NCBI RefSeq assembly: GCF_001488575.1
Contig: NZ_LN831302.1
Location: 1-64,000, forward strand
Reading direction: 5' to 3'
DNA length: 64,000 nucleotides
Source: Halobacterium hubeiense
GTDB lineage: Archaea > Halobacteriota > Halobacteria > Halobacteriales > Halobacteriaceae
The position numbers and the translations under genes were made by a program. The notes beneath the pieces were generated by a model. That model did no database searches and was not told the DNA's origin. It saw nothing but the letters and a program-made list of their open reading frames with translations. Shown here in pieces: positions 7,290 through 15,775 of the stretch (within the stretch, counting starts at the first letter, position 1; each line of letters opens with the position of its first letter).

Positions 7290-8960
7290 GTGCCACGAGA
7301 ACCCCCGGTCCGGGTCGTCCGCGAACTCACCAGCCGGGGGTACAACGCGGAACGCGAGGCCGTGACGCTGCTCGCGGGCGCCAGCGACCCCGCGGCCGCC
7401 GTCGAGCGCGCGGTCGACGCCGCGCCCGACGACGCGCTGACGCTGACCACCGACCACGTCCGCGAGGTGGTCGATGACGCGACGCCGAACGCCTCGGACA
7501 GCGAGGCCGACGCGTCGGGCGGCGACGCGCCGACCGCTCCGACCGAAACTGCCGCGGCCGCTACCGCCACGCAGTCCGCCGACCCCGGGCCGGAAGCGCC
7601 CACCGACGAGACGGCTTCCGCCACCGCTTCGACTGGAGCCACAGACGACGATATCCAGCCGACAGAGAGCACTACTCCAGTTGAAACGAAGGGGGTAAGC
7701 GAGGGGCAGAACGCGGCGGGGCGGCGGGACGGCCGCGACGCCCGCGACGACAGCCAGCGCAGCGTCGAAATCGACGGCGACATCACCGGCGAATCGACGG
7801 GGACCGGCGAGTACGCGGACTTCGTCGCGACGTTCCGCGACCGCTACGACCGCCTCTCGAAGAAACTCCGCGGCCGCGTCAACCACCGGCCGACGGACGC
7901 GCTCGACTCGATGCCCGGCGGCAGCGAGGCCGCGGTCGTCGGTATGGTCAACGACGTCCGCTCGACCGCCAGCGGCCATTGGCTCGTCGAGGTCGAGGAC
8001 ACGAACGGCGTCTTCCCGACGCTCGTGATGAAAGACCGCGACATCGCCGACCACGTCGACGAACTCCTCACGGACGAGGTCATCGCCGTCGAAGGGACGA
8101 TTTCGGACGACGGCGGCATCCTGTTCGCGGACGAACTCCACTTCCCGGACATTCCCCGCACCCACAGCGCATCGACCGCGGACCGACACGTGCAGGCCGC
8201 GCTCGTCTCCGACGTCCACGTCGGCAGCCAGGAGTTCGCCGCGGACGCGTGGCAGGCGTTCGCCGACTGGCTCCACACCGAGGAGGCCGACCCCGTCGAG
8301 TACCTCCTCATCGCGGGCGACATGGTCGAGGGCGTCGGCGTCTACCCCGACCAGGACGAGGAACTGGACATCGTCGACATCTACGAGCAGTACGAGACGT
8401 TCGCGGAGCACCTCAAAGACGTCCCCGGGGACATGGAGATCGTGATGATTCCTGGCAACCACGACGCCGTCCGCCTCGCGGAACCCCAGCCCGCCTTCGA
8501 CGAGGAGCTGCGCTCGATTATGAGCGCCCACGACGCCCGCTTCACCGGGAACCCCTCCACGGTCACCGTCGAGGGCGTCGACGTTCTGATGTACCACGGC
8601 GTCTCCATCGACGAAATCATCGCCGAGTACCCCGGCGACGACATCTCCTACGACAACCCCCACCGCGCGATGGAGCAACTGCTGAAGAAGCGCCACGTCG
8701 CCCCGCAGTTCGGCGGCCGCACCCGCGTCGCCCCCGAGAAGGAGGACTACCTCGTCATCGACGACGCGCCCGACGTCTTCCACACCGGCCACGTCCACAA
8801 GCTCGGCGTCGGCGGCTACCACAACGTCCGCCTCGTGAACTCGGGGTGCTGGCAACACCAGACGGAGTTCCAGAAGTCCGTCAACATCGACCCCGACGTC
8901 GCCACCGCACCCATCCTCGACTTGGACACGCTGGACGTGACCGTCCGCAAGTTCGCTTAG
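7290..8960 (+). CDS. polD1: DNA polymerase D small subunit (DP1)
   Basis: A 556-aa small subunit with 3'-5' exonuclease activity of the archaeal replicative polymerase D. An N-terminal helical part (1-70) is followed by a 110-residue acidic, low-complexity linker (about 70-175), an OB-fold (about 205-285, with VVGMVNDVRSTASGHWLVEV), and a calcineurin-like phosphoesterase domain. Metal ligands lie in SDVHVGSQEF, GDMVEGVG, PGNHDAVR, YHGVSI and TGHVHKLG. It starts at GTG 7290. The linker DNA contains an ORB-like sequence (7676-7700). A replication gene about 5 kb from the origin fits its role. The large subunit is not in this window. Confidence 0.95.
   Translation: MPREPPVRVVRELTSRGYNAEREAVTLLAGASDPAAAVERAVDAAPDDALTLTTDHVREVVDDATPNASDSEADASGGDAPTAPTETAAAATATQSADPGPEAPTDETASATASTGATDDDIQPTESTTPVETKGVSEGQNAAGRRDGRDARDDSQRSVEIDGDITGESTGTGEYADFVATFRDRYDRLSKKLRGRVNHRPTDALDSMPGGSEAAVVGMVNDVRSTASGHWLVEVEDTNGVFPTLVMKDRDIADHVDELLTDEVIAVEGTISDDGGILFADELHFPDIPRTHSASTADRHVQAALVSDVHVGSQEFAADAWQAFADWLHTEEADPVEYLLIAGDMVEGVGVYPDQDEELDIVDIYEQYETFAEHLKDVPGDMEIVMIPGNHDAVRLAEPQPAFDEELRSIMSAHDARFTGNPSTVTVEGVDVLMYHGVSIDEIIAEYPGDDISYDNPHRAMEQLLKKRHVAPQFGGRTRVAPEKEDYLVIDDAPDVFHTGHVHKLGVGGYHNVRLVNSGCWQHQTEFQKSVNIDPDVATAPILDLDTLDVTVRKFA
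7676..7700 (+). repeat. ORB-like sequence inside polD1
   Basis: CTCCAGTTGAAACGAAGGGG followed by GTAAGC. It matches the origin ORB core GAAACGAAGGGG plus most of the left half (TCCAxT). It lies in the low-complexity linker of polD1, where protein constraint is weak. Whether Orc1 binds it is untested. Confidence 0.5.
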
Positions 8961-9160
8961 CCACTTTTTGCTGCGCTCGGTCGCTACCGCTCCCTCGCTT
9001 GCAAAAACTTGGGGAAAAAGCGCTCCTCCCTTCAGCCGCGCCCTCCGGGCGCGTTAGTCGGTCGTCGGCCCGCGCTCCCTACGGTCGCGCGGTGAGCCGC
9101 TCGTGCTGGCGGCTTACGAATCGCTGCGCTCCCCGTTCGCACGAACCGAGGCGCGTAGCG
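8961..9160. repeat. Intergenic hairpin cluster after polD1
   Basis: The first 63 nt begin right at the polD1 stop: CCACTTTTTGC, a hairpin-forming middle, then GCAAAAACTTGGGGAAAAAG (9001-9020) and CGC. A matching element in the other orientation follows the pheA stop at 13417-13484. Further on, 9070-9092 is a hairpin with stem CCGCGC/GCGCGG and the 11-nt loop TCCCTACGGTC, and TCGCTGCGCTC occurs near 9120. The stretch has no gene and probably contains transcription-end or RNA-processing signals. Confidence 0.55.
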
Positions 9161-9190
9161 TCGTGAATGTCTGACTGTTCGGCGTCCCGC

Positions 9191-9364
9191 TTAGCTGGTG
9201 AGCCGCGTGACGAGCCAGATGACCGCGAGGAACGGCAACACCGGCAGCAGCAACACGAGCAGGCCCACCGCTATCGCGTAGCCGACCGCGCTCATCTCGG
9301 CGTTCGCCATCGAACGCGCGTGTCGTCGGACGCTCCGCGGCGCTTCGTCGTTCTCGTCGCTCAT
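9191..9364 (-). CDS. 57-aa single-span membrane protein
   Basis: A short gene: MSDENDEAPRSVRRHARSMA begins it, then one long hydrophobic segment (about 27-53, AVGYAIAVGLLVLLLPVLPF and on), ending VTRLTS. The polar charged N-terminus followed by one helix or a hairpin is typical of conserved haloarchaeal micro-proteins. Function unknown. It lies 51 bp downstream of the leuS stop on the same strand, so it could be read from the leuS transcript. Confidence 0.65.
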   Translation of the reverse strand: MSDENDEAPRSVRRHARSMANAEMSAVGYAIAVGLLVLLLPVLPFLAVIWLVTRLTS

Positions 9365-9414
9365 GTGTGGGCCTTCGCTGTCCGGCGGAAAAAGTCGTCC
9401 GGTAGACAGGACCG

Positions 9415-12264
9415 CTACGCGAGGTCGATGGCGGGGCGGAACGGCACCGCGCGGGACGCGCGCTCGGCGTCAGTCTCGGTCTCGGGGACGACGTCGATGT
9501 CGGCGTCGAACTGCCGGGCGAGGAAGCCCGCCGCGTTCTCGTAGACGTCCTGCTCGTCGACCTCGTCGAGCGCCGCCAGCTCGTCGTCGGAGCGCTCGCG
9601 GACGTCCGCCACGAGGTCCTGCACGAGGTCGTTGACCGCGTCGCCCTTCTCGCGCAGGCTCTCGTGTTGCATCACCTTCCCCATCACCGCGCCGACGTCC
9701 GTGCCGGTCTCGCGGACCGTCTCGTAGACGGTCCGCTTCCACGGCGCGGGCGTGAACACCGTAATCTGGTCGGGGTCGGTGTCGGTCACGTCGATGACCT
9801 CCCGCACGTCCTCGGTCAGCGACTCCACGAGCTGCTCCTCGACTTCCACACGCTCGGACTCCAGTTCGGGGTCGGCCTCCGGCCAGTCGTCCTGCCCGAC
9901 GGGCTCGCCCGTGAGCTGTTCGTGGAGTTCGTTCGCGAGGAACGGCACGATGGGCGCCAGCAGGCGCAGTCGCGTCCGCAGCACCTCACGGAGCGTCCAC
10001 CGCGCGCCGTCGCGGTCGAGGTCCGTGCGCTTGCGGTACCACGTCAGGTGCTCCTCGAAGTGGTAGAACGCCTCCTGGCTGGCGGCGCGCGTCTGGAACT
10101 CGTCCATCGCGTCGGTGGCGTCCCGAATCGTCGACTGGAGCTTCGACAGCAGCCAGCGGTCGATGCGCTGCAACTGGACGTCCTCGCGGTCGCCGACGCC
10201 CTCGGCGTTCTCGATGACGTCCTGCGCGCGCTCGTAGAAGCTCGCGAGCTGGTCCTGCGTGGTGCCGACCTCGTCGTCGCGCCAGTCGACGTCCTGCCAC
10301 GGCTCCGCGGAGTTCAACAGCACGAACCGCACGGTGTCGGCGCCGTACTCCTCGATGGCCTCCGTGGGTAGCACGACGTGGCCCTTCGAGGAGGACATCG
10401 CGTCGCCCTCCAGCAGCACCATCCCCATCACGGTGATGCCCTCCGGCCACTTCGCCTCCTCGAAGAGGTCGGTGTGGTGGAAGAGGTAGAACGTGAGGTG
10501 ATTCGAGATGAGGTCGTTGCCGGAGACGCGCTGGTCGACGGGGTACCAGTAGTCCCACTCCTCGCGGAGGTCCAGCGCTGTCTCGTCGGGGTCCTCGACG
10601 GCCTCGGCGCCGTAGAACAGCGTGTCGAAGAACTCGCGGTCCATCTCCTCCGGCGGCACGTCCTGCAGCCGGTGGGCGATGGTGTAGTAGGACATATACA
10701 CCGTCGAGTCCGACAGCGGCTCGATGACGAAGTCGTCGTCCCACGGCAGGTTCGTGCCCAGCCCGAAGTTCCGGATGCAGGGCCACTCGTTGAGCCAGTC
10801 GACGGTGTGGTCCAGCTGGTCGCCCGCGCTGTCCGGGCGCGCGTCCAGCTGGCTAATCGCGTCGTGGGCGAGCTGCTTCCAGTCGTCGTCGCTGTACGTC
10901 AGGAACCACGTGTCCTGCTTGGCGACCTCGACGTCGCCGCCGCAGCGGCAGACGACCTCCTCGGAGAACTCGTACATCGAGTCGAACTCGCCGCTCGACT
11001 GGAAGTGCTCGGCCAGCTCGTCGCGGACGTCTTCCACGGTCGCGCCCGCGTACTCGTCGTACATGTCCTTCAGTTCGCCCGCGTGGAACTCGCGGTTGTA
11101 CACCTCTTGGGTGGCCTCTTCGAGCGCGGGGTCGTCGCTCGATTCGATGCCGTGCTCCTCGACGGCCGCGCGCGCCGGGAACGGGTCGTCGTAGCCGTCC
11201 ACGTCGATGATGGCCTTCGGCTGAATCTCCTCGACCTCGGCGGGGTCGATGCCGTACTCGCGCATCCGCTCGTCGTCTTTCTTGGCCTCCTGGAGGGCCA
11301 TCCAGTCGTCCGGCGAGTGCGCCGGCACCGACATCACGACGCCGGTGGCGTTGTCCGCGTCCACGAAGTCCGCGGGCAGCACGAGCACGTCCTCGCCCGT
11401 GACGGGGTTGGTGACGCGCTCGCCGACCAGCGCCTCCCCGGTGAACCGGTCGAGAATCTCGACGTCGCGCTGCTGGAGGACGAGCTTCTGTGCGCCCTCG
11501 TCGCTGAGCAGCCACGTCTCGCCGTCCACGTTCGCCTCCACGTAGCTGGCGTCCGGGTCGATGTACGCGTTCGTCACGCCCCGCACCGTCTCCGGGCGCA
11601 GCGTCGCCATCGGCACTACGGTGTCGCCCTTCCGGAACTTCACGAGGGTGTACTGCTGGAACTCCGCCTCCTCGCCCTCCAGCAGGTCGTGGGTGGTGAC
11701 GGGGTTCTCCTCGTTCGTGCAGTACTTCACCGGGTGGAGCCCCTTCTCCAGTCGGCCGTGGTCGCGCAGCGTCTCGTACTGCCACGTGACGAACTTCGAG
11801 TAGCGCTCGTCGTTGGTCGTGAACTCCCTCCGCCAGTCGATGCTGAGGCCGAGGGACTTCATGTTCTGCTTGTAGTGGTTCTCGATGAAGTAGCGCGCGA
11901 ACCCCATCGGCGTCTCCAGCTGTTCGAGCTCGGACTCCGGGACGTTGTACGTGTCCCGCAGCACCGACATCTGCTCTTCCTCGCGCTCCTGGAGGCGGTT
12001 CACGGCGCCGACGATGGGCGTGCCCGTGACGTGCCACGCGATGGGGAACAGGACGTTGTCGCCCTGCAGGCGTCGGTAGCGGGCGTAGACGTCCGGCACC
12101 GTGTACGTGCGGGCGTGCCCGATGTGCATCCCACCGGAGGGATAGGGGTACGGGACCGTCACGAACGTCGCGTCCTCGTCGGGGTCGGGGTCGGCGTGGT
12201 AGCGGCCGCCGTCCTCCCAGCGGTCCTGCCACTTCCGCTCGACTTCCCGTGGCTCGTAGGTCAT
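9415..12264 (-). CDS. leuS: Leucyl-tRNA synthetase
   Basis: A 949-aa class I synthetase of archaeal type and usual length. HIGH is seen as GGMHIGHART (about 45-52); a large CP1 editing domain follows (TLRPETVRGVTNAYIDP, with TLRPET the editing-site motif). The KMSKS motif is SMSSSKGHVVLP. An anticodon-binding helical domain and a C-terminal extension follow. ATG 12264 (MTYEPREVERKWQDRWE) is chosen; longer reading upstream runs into low-complexity sequence and the divergent neighbour at 12305. Confidence 0.97.
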   Translation of the reverse strand: MTYEPREVERKWQDRWEDGGRYHADPDPDEDATFVTVPYPYPSGGMHIGHARTYTVPDVYARYRRLQGDNVLFPIAWHVTGTPIVGAVNRLQEREEEQMSVLRDTYNVPESELEQLETPMGFARYFIENHYKQNMKSLGLSIDWRREFTTNDERYSKFVTWQYETLRDHGRLEKGLHPVKYCTNEENPVTTHDLLEGEEAEFQQYTLVKFRKGDTVVPMATLRPETVRGVTNAYIDPDASYVEANVDGETWLLSDEGAQKLVLQQRDVEILDRFTGEALVGERVTNPVTGEDVLVLPADFVDADNATGVVMSVPAHSPDDWMALQEAKKDDERMREYGIDPAEVEEIQPKAIIDVDGYDDPFPARAAVEEHGIESSDDPALEEATQEVYNREFHAGELKDMYDEYAGATVEDVRDELAEHFQSSGEFDSMYEFSEEVVCRCGGDVEVAKQDTWFLTYSDDDWKQLAHDAISQLDARPDSAGDQLDHTVDWLNEWPCIRNFGLGTNLPWDDDFVIEPLSDSTVYMSYYTIAHRLQDVPPEEMDREFFDTLFYGAEAVEDPDETALDLREEWDYWYPVDQRVSGNDLISNHLTFYLFHHTDLFEEAKWPEGITVMGMVLLEGDAMSSSKGHVVLPTEAIEEYGADTVRFVLLNSAEPWQDVDWRDDEVGTTQDQLASFYERAQDVIENAEGVGDREDVQLQRIDRWLLSKLQSTIRDATDAMDEFQTRAASQEAFYHFEEHLTWYRKRTDLDRDGARWTLREVLRTRLRLLAPIVPFLANELHEQLTGEPVGQDDWPEADPELESERVEVEEQLVESLTEDVREVIDVTDTDPDQITVFTPAPWKRTVYETVRETGTDVGAVMGKVMQHESLREKGDAVNDLVQDLVADVRERSDDELAALDEVDEQDVYENAAGFLARQFDADIDVVPETETDAERASRAVPFRPAIDLA

Positions 12265-12304
12265 ATCCGGTGTGACACTCTGCCGGGCCAAAAGCCCTCC
12301 CATA

Positions 12305-12862
12305 GTGACTGTCGCGCCCGTCGGGTTCCCGGCCGACCTCGCCGCGACCACCCCACGGAAACGCCTTTGCCGCCCCGGCGCCTCCGCCGAGCTCGTGGGC
12401 GAGTTCACCGACGCCGTGCACGCACGCCTCCGGGACGCGCTCGCCGCCCGCGACCCCGGCCGCGAGTGGACGACCGAGTGGTACGTCCAGCGCACGCCCG
12501 TCGACGTCGCCGGCGTCCCCGACGCCGACGCGCCGCTCGTGCTCGTGGAGGTGGAGATGCGGCGCGCCGACCCCGCGAACAACCCCGTGAAACTCGCCCG
12601 GCACGCCGCCGACGGCGCGTTCGACCGGCCGGTCGCCCTCGTGCACCTGTTCAGCGACTACTACGCGCTCGCGGACGGCGGCCACTCCTCGAAGCGCGAG
12701 AACGCCGAGTTCGTCGGCGGACTCGCCAGCGACGCGCTCGACGGCTTCGACTACCACGCCGTTGACCTCGCGCTCGCGCCGCCCGTGCGCGGCGACGACC
12801 CGCCGGCGGACTGGGAGGATGCGGTCGAGAACGCCGCCGACCGCGTCACCGACCGCGTCTGA
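12305..12862 (+). CDS. Uncharacterised protein, possible nuclease-like fold
   Basis: A 185-aa protein I cannot name. GTG 12305 gives MTVAPVGFPADLAATTPRKR. Middle: EWTTEWYVQRTPVDVAGVPD, then VLVEVEMRRADPANNPVKLA, then FDRPVALVHLFSDYYALADG. The D...E-x-E...K spacing over adjacent strands recalls PD-(D/E)XK nuclease folds, but this is inference only. It is divergent from leuS with a gap of only 40 bp, so the two promoters must overlap. It ends 13 bp before the convergent hsp20 stop. Confidence 0.65.
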   Translation: MTVAPVGFPADLAATTPRKRLCRPGASAELVGEFTDAVHARLRDALAARDPGREWTTEWYVQRTPVDVAGVPDADAPLVLVEVEMRRADPANNPVKLARHAADGAFDRPVALVHLFSDYYALADGGHSSKRENAEFVGGLASDALDGFDYHAVDLALAPPVRGDDPPADWEDAVENAADRVTDRV

Positions 12863-12875
12863 GAAGAACGGGTCG

Positions 12876-13274
12876 CTACTCGATGTCGACGCTCGTGGAC
12901 TCCTCGCTGGTGTGTACCTTCGGGAGTTCCACCGTCAGCACGCCGTTCTGGAAGGCGGCCGATGCCCCCGCTTCGTCGACTTCCTCGGGGAGCGTGACGC
13001 TCCGGGAGAGCGAGCGCTTGCTGCGCTCCCGGCGGACGTAGTTGTCCTCGCCCTCCTCGGTCTCCTCCTCGTGGCGCGCCTCGATGCGGAGCGTCCGGTC
13101 GCGGACCTCCACGTCGATGTCGTCCTTCTCGAAGCCCGGGAGGTCCGCGGTCACGACGAACTGGTCGTCCTCGTCCTCGACGTCGACCGCGAGCCCCCCG
13201 CCGGCGCGCTCCCGGGCGTCGTTCATCTTGTCCAGCAGTCGCTCCAGCTCGTCGAACGGGCTGCCTCGTGCCAT
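12876..13274 (-). CDS. Hsp20 / alpha-crystallin small heat-shock protein
   Basis: A 132-aa protein. Starts MARGSPFDELERLLDKMNDA, followed by an alpha-crystallin domain (VVTADLPGFEKDDIDVEVRD, then VRRERSKRSLSRSVTLPEEV) and the end motif GVLTVELPKV. It is an ATP-independent holdase chaperone forming oligomers. ATG 13274 is taken because the family start MARG..FDE is clear; a longer frame upstream is not Hsp20-like. Gene-free repeat-rich DNA precedes it. Confidence 0.92.
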   Translation of the reverse strand: MARGSPFDELERLLDKMNDARERAGGGLAVDVEDEDDQFVVTADLPGFEKDDIDVEVRDRTLRIEARHEEETEEGEDNYVRRERSKRSLSRSVTLPEEVDEAGASAAFQNGVLTVELPKVHTSEESTSVDIE

Positions 13275-13317
13275 ATTCGACCGTTCACCGCGAATCCCAG
13301 AAAAGGTATTGGCCAGC

Positions 13318-13486
13318 CAAACTCGACAGCCGACGAGCATCCGCGAGCGCCAGCGGCGCTCGCGGTTCACCGCGCCGGAGGCGCGGGCGCCGAGGACCCC
13401 CGAAGGGGGTCCGACGGCGCTTTTTCCCCAAGTTTTTGCCGAGCGGGGTGCGCCTCCGGCGCACCCCCGCAGCGCAAAAAGTGGTT
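13318..13486. repeat. Intergenic hairpin cluster between pheA and hsp20
   Basis: Several perfect inverted repeats in a row: CCGCGAGCGCC/GGCGCTCGCGG (about 13340-13364), GGACCCC/GGGGTCC with a short loop (about 13394-13412), and GGTGCGCC/GGCGCACC (about 13447-13465). At 13417-13439 and 13474-13484 lie the two conserved ends of the element also seen after polD1, in the opposite orientation and directly after the pheA stop. It probably carries the pheA transcript end. Confidence 0.55.
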
Positions 13487-14293
13487 TCAGACGACGTGCT
13501 CGACGTCGTAGGAGCCGAGGCGGCGCACCCAGCCGTTCTCGGCGAGCGCTTCGATTTCTTCGAGGGCGGCCTGCGTGCGTTCCTCGTAGAGGCCGGCGTC
13601 GACGTCGATATGGAAGAGGTAGTCGCCGAGGCGCTCGCCGCTGGGGCGGGATTCGACGCGGGAGAGGTTGATGTCGCGGTCGGCGAACGGCTCCAGCAGT
13701 TCGAGCAGGAGGCCGGGGTAGTTCGCGTTGGGGTAGACGACGAACGAGGACTTGCCGCCGGCCTCAGAGCGCTCGCTGGGCGGCGCGACGACGAAGAAGC
13801 GCGTGGAGTTGCTGGACTTGTCCTGGATGTCGGAGGCGACCAACTGGAGGTCGCCGTCGGCGTTGTCCGGGTGCGCGATGCCGGCGACCGTGGGGTCCTC
13901 GCGCGCGATTTCGACGCTGCGAGCGGTGGAGGCGACGGGTTCGCGGTCCACGTCGGGGTAGTTCTCGTCGAGGTAGGTGCGACACTGCGCGAGCGCCTGC
14001 GAGTGGCTGGCGACGGTGTCGAAGTTCTCGCTCTGCGCGATGAGGGCGTGGCGAATCGGCGTGACGACTTCGCGGACGACTGCGAGGTCGACTTCCGCGA
14101 GCGCGTCCAGCGTCTCCGTCACCGAGCCCTCGATGCTGTTCTCGATGGGGACGACGCCGCGGTCGGCGTCGCCGTTCGCGACCGCGTCGGCGATGGCGCG
14201 GACGGACTCCACGAAGGAGATGCCGTCGTCGGTGACGGCGCTGGCGGCGCGGTGGGAGTACGTGCCGGTCGGACCGAGCGTGACCGTTTCCAT
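13487..14293 (-). CDS. pheA: Prephenate dehydratase
   Basis: A 268-aa enzyme converting prephenate to phenylpyruvate in phenylalanine synthesis. The catalytic domain (1-180) begins VTLGPTGTYSHRAASAV and has SNSTRFFVV with the conserved TRF. The C-terminal ACT domain (about 190-265) has ESRPSGERLGDYLFHIDV, the ESRP motif for allosteric Phe binding. No chorismate mutase domain is fused, as usual in haloarchaea. Stands alone on the minus strand, 57 bp downstream of the E3 stop. Confidence 0.95.
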   Translation of the reverse strand: METVTLGPTGTYSHRAASAVTDDGISFVESVRAIADAVANGDADRGVVPIENSIEGSVTETLDALAEVDLAVVREVVTPIRHALIAQSENFDTVASHSQALAQCRTYLDENYPDVDREPVASTARSVEIAREDPTVAGIAHPDNADGDLQLVASDIQDKSSNSTRFFVVAPPSERSEAGGKSSFVVYPNANYPGLLLELLEPFADRDINLSRVESRPSGERLGDYLFHIDVDAGLYEERTQAALEEIEALAENGWVRRLGSYDVEHVV

Positions 14294-14350
14294 GCGCTCG
14301 TGTACGCGGCGGAGGCGGGAAAAGACCGTCGGGGCGACAGAATTTGCGGG

Positions 14351-15775
14351 CTATCGGTTCAGCGTGTGGATGGCGTGGCCGAGCGCGTGCTCCGCGGCCT
14401 CCATCGTCGCCTCCGAGAGCGTCGGGTGGGTGTGGATGGTGGAGGCGACGTCTTCGAGCGTCGCGCCCATCTCGATGGCGAGCCCGAGTTCAGCAATCAG
14501 CTCGCTGGCCTCCGGGCCGACGATTTGCGCGCCGAGCAGGAAGCCCGACTCCTCGTCGGCGACGACGCGGACGAACCCGTCGCTGTCGCCCGTGGTGAGC
14601 GCGCGGCCGCTCGCGCGGAACGGGAACGTGCCGACCGCGGGCTCGAAGCCCTCCTCGCGCGCGTCGTCCTCGGTGAGACCGACGGTCGCGATTTCGGGGT
14701 CCGTGAACACCGCCGCCGGCACCGCCTGATAGTCCAGTGCCGCGGGCTCGCCGGCCGCGACCTCGGCGGCGACCTGCCCCTCCTTGCTGGCCTTGTGCGC
14801 GAGCATCGGGCCGGGCGCGACGTCGCCGATGGCGAAGACGTTCTCCACGTCGGTGCGCGCCTGCTCGTCGGTTTCGAGGCGGCCGTCGTCGTTCGGTTCG
14901 AGGTCGATGGCGTCCAGATTCAACGTGTCCGTCACGGGCTGGCGGCCGACCGCCACGAGCACCTTGTCGGTCTCGAACTCCGTGAGTTCGCCATCCTCGT
15001 CCTCGGCGGCGACGACGATGCCGTCGCCGGACTCCTCCCAGTGGTCGGCGGCGAGCCCGAACTCGAAGTCGATGCCGAGTTCCTCGGCGCGCTGTTTGAC
15101 GGGCTGAGTGAGGTCGTCGGGGTAGCCCGCCAGCGCCTCGTCGAGCATCTCCACGACGGTGACGTCGACGCCGAGCTTCGCGAGCACGGTCGAAATCTCC
15201 ATCCCGATGTAGCCCGCGCCCACCACGACGATGGAGTCGGGCAGGTCGTCCATCGCGAGCGCCTGCCGCGAGTCGAGGACGGGGTCGGCGTCGAACTCGA
15301 AGCCCGGCACCTCGATGGGCCGCGACCCCGTCGCGACGACGCAGTTCTCGTACTCGATGGTCTCCGAGCCCTGCCCCTCGCCGCCGTGGACGACGCGGAG
15401 CTTGTCGTTGCCTGCGAACTCCGCGCGCCCCTCCATGAGGTTGACGCCGCTGGCCTTGCAGAGCTTCTCGACGCCGCCAGTGAGCTGGTCGACGACGCCG
15501 TCCTTCCATTCGACCATCTCCCCGAAGTCCACGTCGGGGTCGGCGTAGACGCCCATCTCCTCGGCGTTGCCCGCGTCGTGGGCGACGTCGGTCGCCGTAA
15601 TCAGGGCCTTCGAGGGGATGCAGCCGTAGTTCAGGCAGGTGCCGCCGTAGGCGTCCATCTCCACGAGCGTCGTGTCGAGGCCGAGCTGTGCGGCGCGAAT
15701 CGCCGCGACGTAGCCGCCCGGCCCGCCGCCGACGACCGCCACGTCCGTTCCAGTGGATACGTCTCCAACAACCAT
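14351..15775 (-). CDS. lpdA: Dihydrolipoyl dehydrogenase (E3)
   Basis: A 474-aa FAD/NAD disulfide oxidoreductase. Residues: GGGPGGYVAAIRAAQLG for FAD; redox pair in GGTCLNYGCIPSKAL; NAD site VVGAGYIGMEIST; FAD motif VFAIGDVAPGPMLAHKA; and the C-terminal dimer His-Glu in HTHPTLSEATMEAAEHALG. Last gene of the leftward E1a-E1b-E2-E3 run; its ATG overlaps the E2 stop by one base. It reoxidises lipoate on E2. Confidence 0.96.
   Translation of the reverse strand: MVVGDVSTGTDVAVVGGGPGGYVAAIRAAQLGLDTTLVEMDAYGGTCLNYGCIPSKALITATDVAHDAGNAEEMGVYADPDVDFGEMVEWKDGVVDQLTGGVEKLCKASGVNLMEGRAEFAGNDKLRVVHGGEGQGSETIEYENCVVATGSRPIEVPGFEFDADPVLDSRQALAMDDLPDSIVVVGAGYIGMEISTVLAKLGVDVTVVEMLDEALAGYPDDLTQPVKQRAEELGIDFEFGLAADHWEESGDGIVVAAEDEDGELTEFETDKVLVAVGRQPVTDTLNLDAIDLEPNDDGRLETDEQARTDVENVFAIGDVAPGPMLAHKASKEGQVAAEVAAGEPAALDYQAVPAAVFTDPEIATVGLTEDDAREEGFEPAVGTFPFRASGRALTTGDSDGFVRVVADEESGFLLGAQIVGPEASELIAELGLAIEMGATLEDVASTIHTHPTLSEATMEAAEHALGHAIHTLNR

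Noticed and set aside
10378-12765. A 795-codon open frame on the plus strand opposite leuS
   Set aside because: Arg/Leu/Val-rich shadow typical of high-GC antisense frames. leuS on the minus strand has all synthetase motifs.
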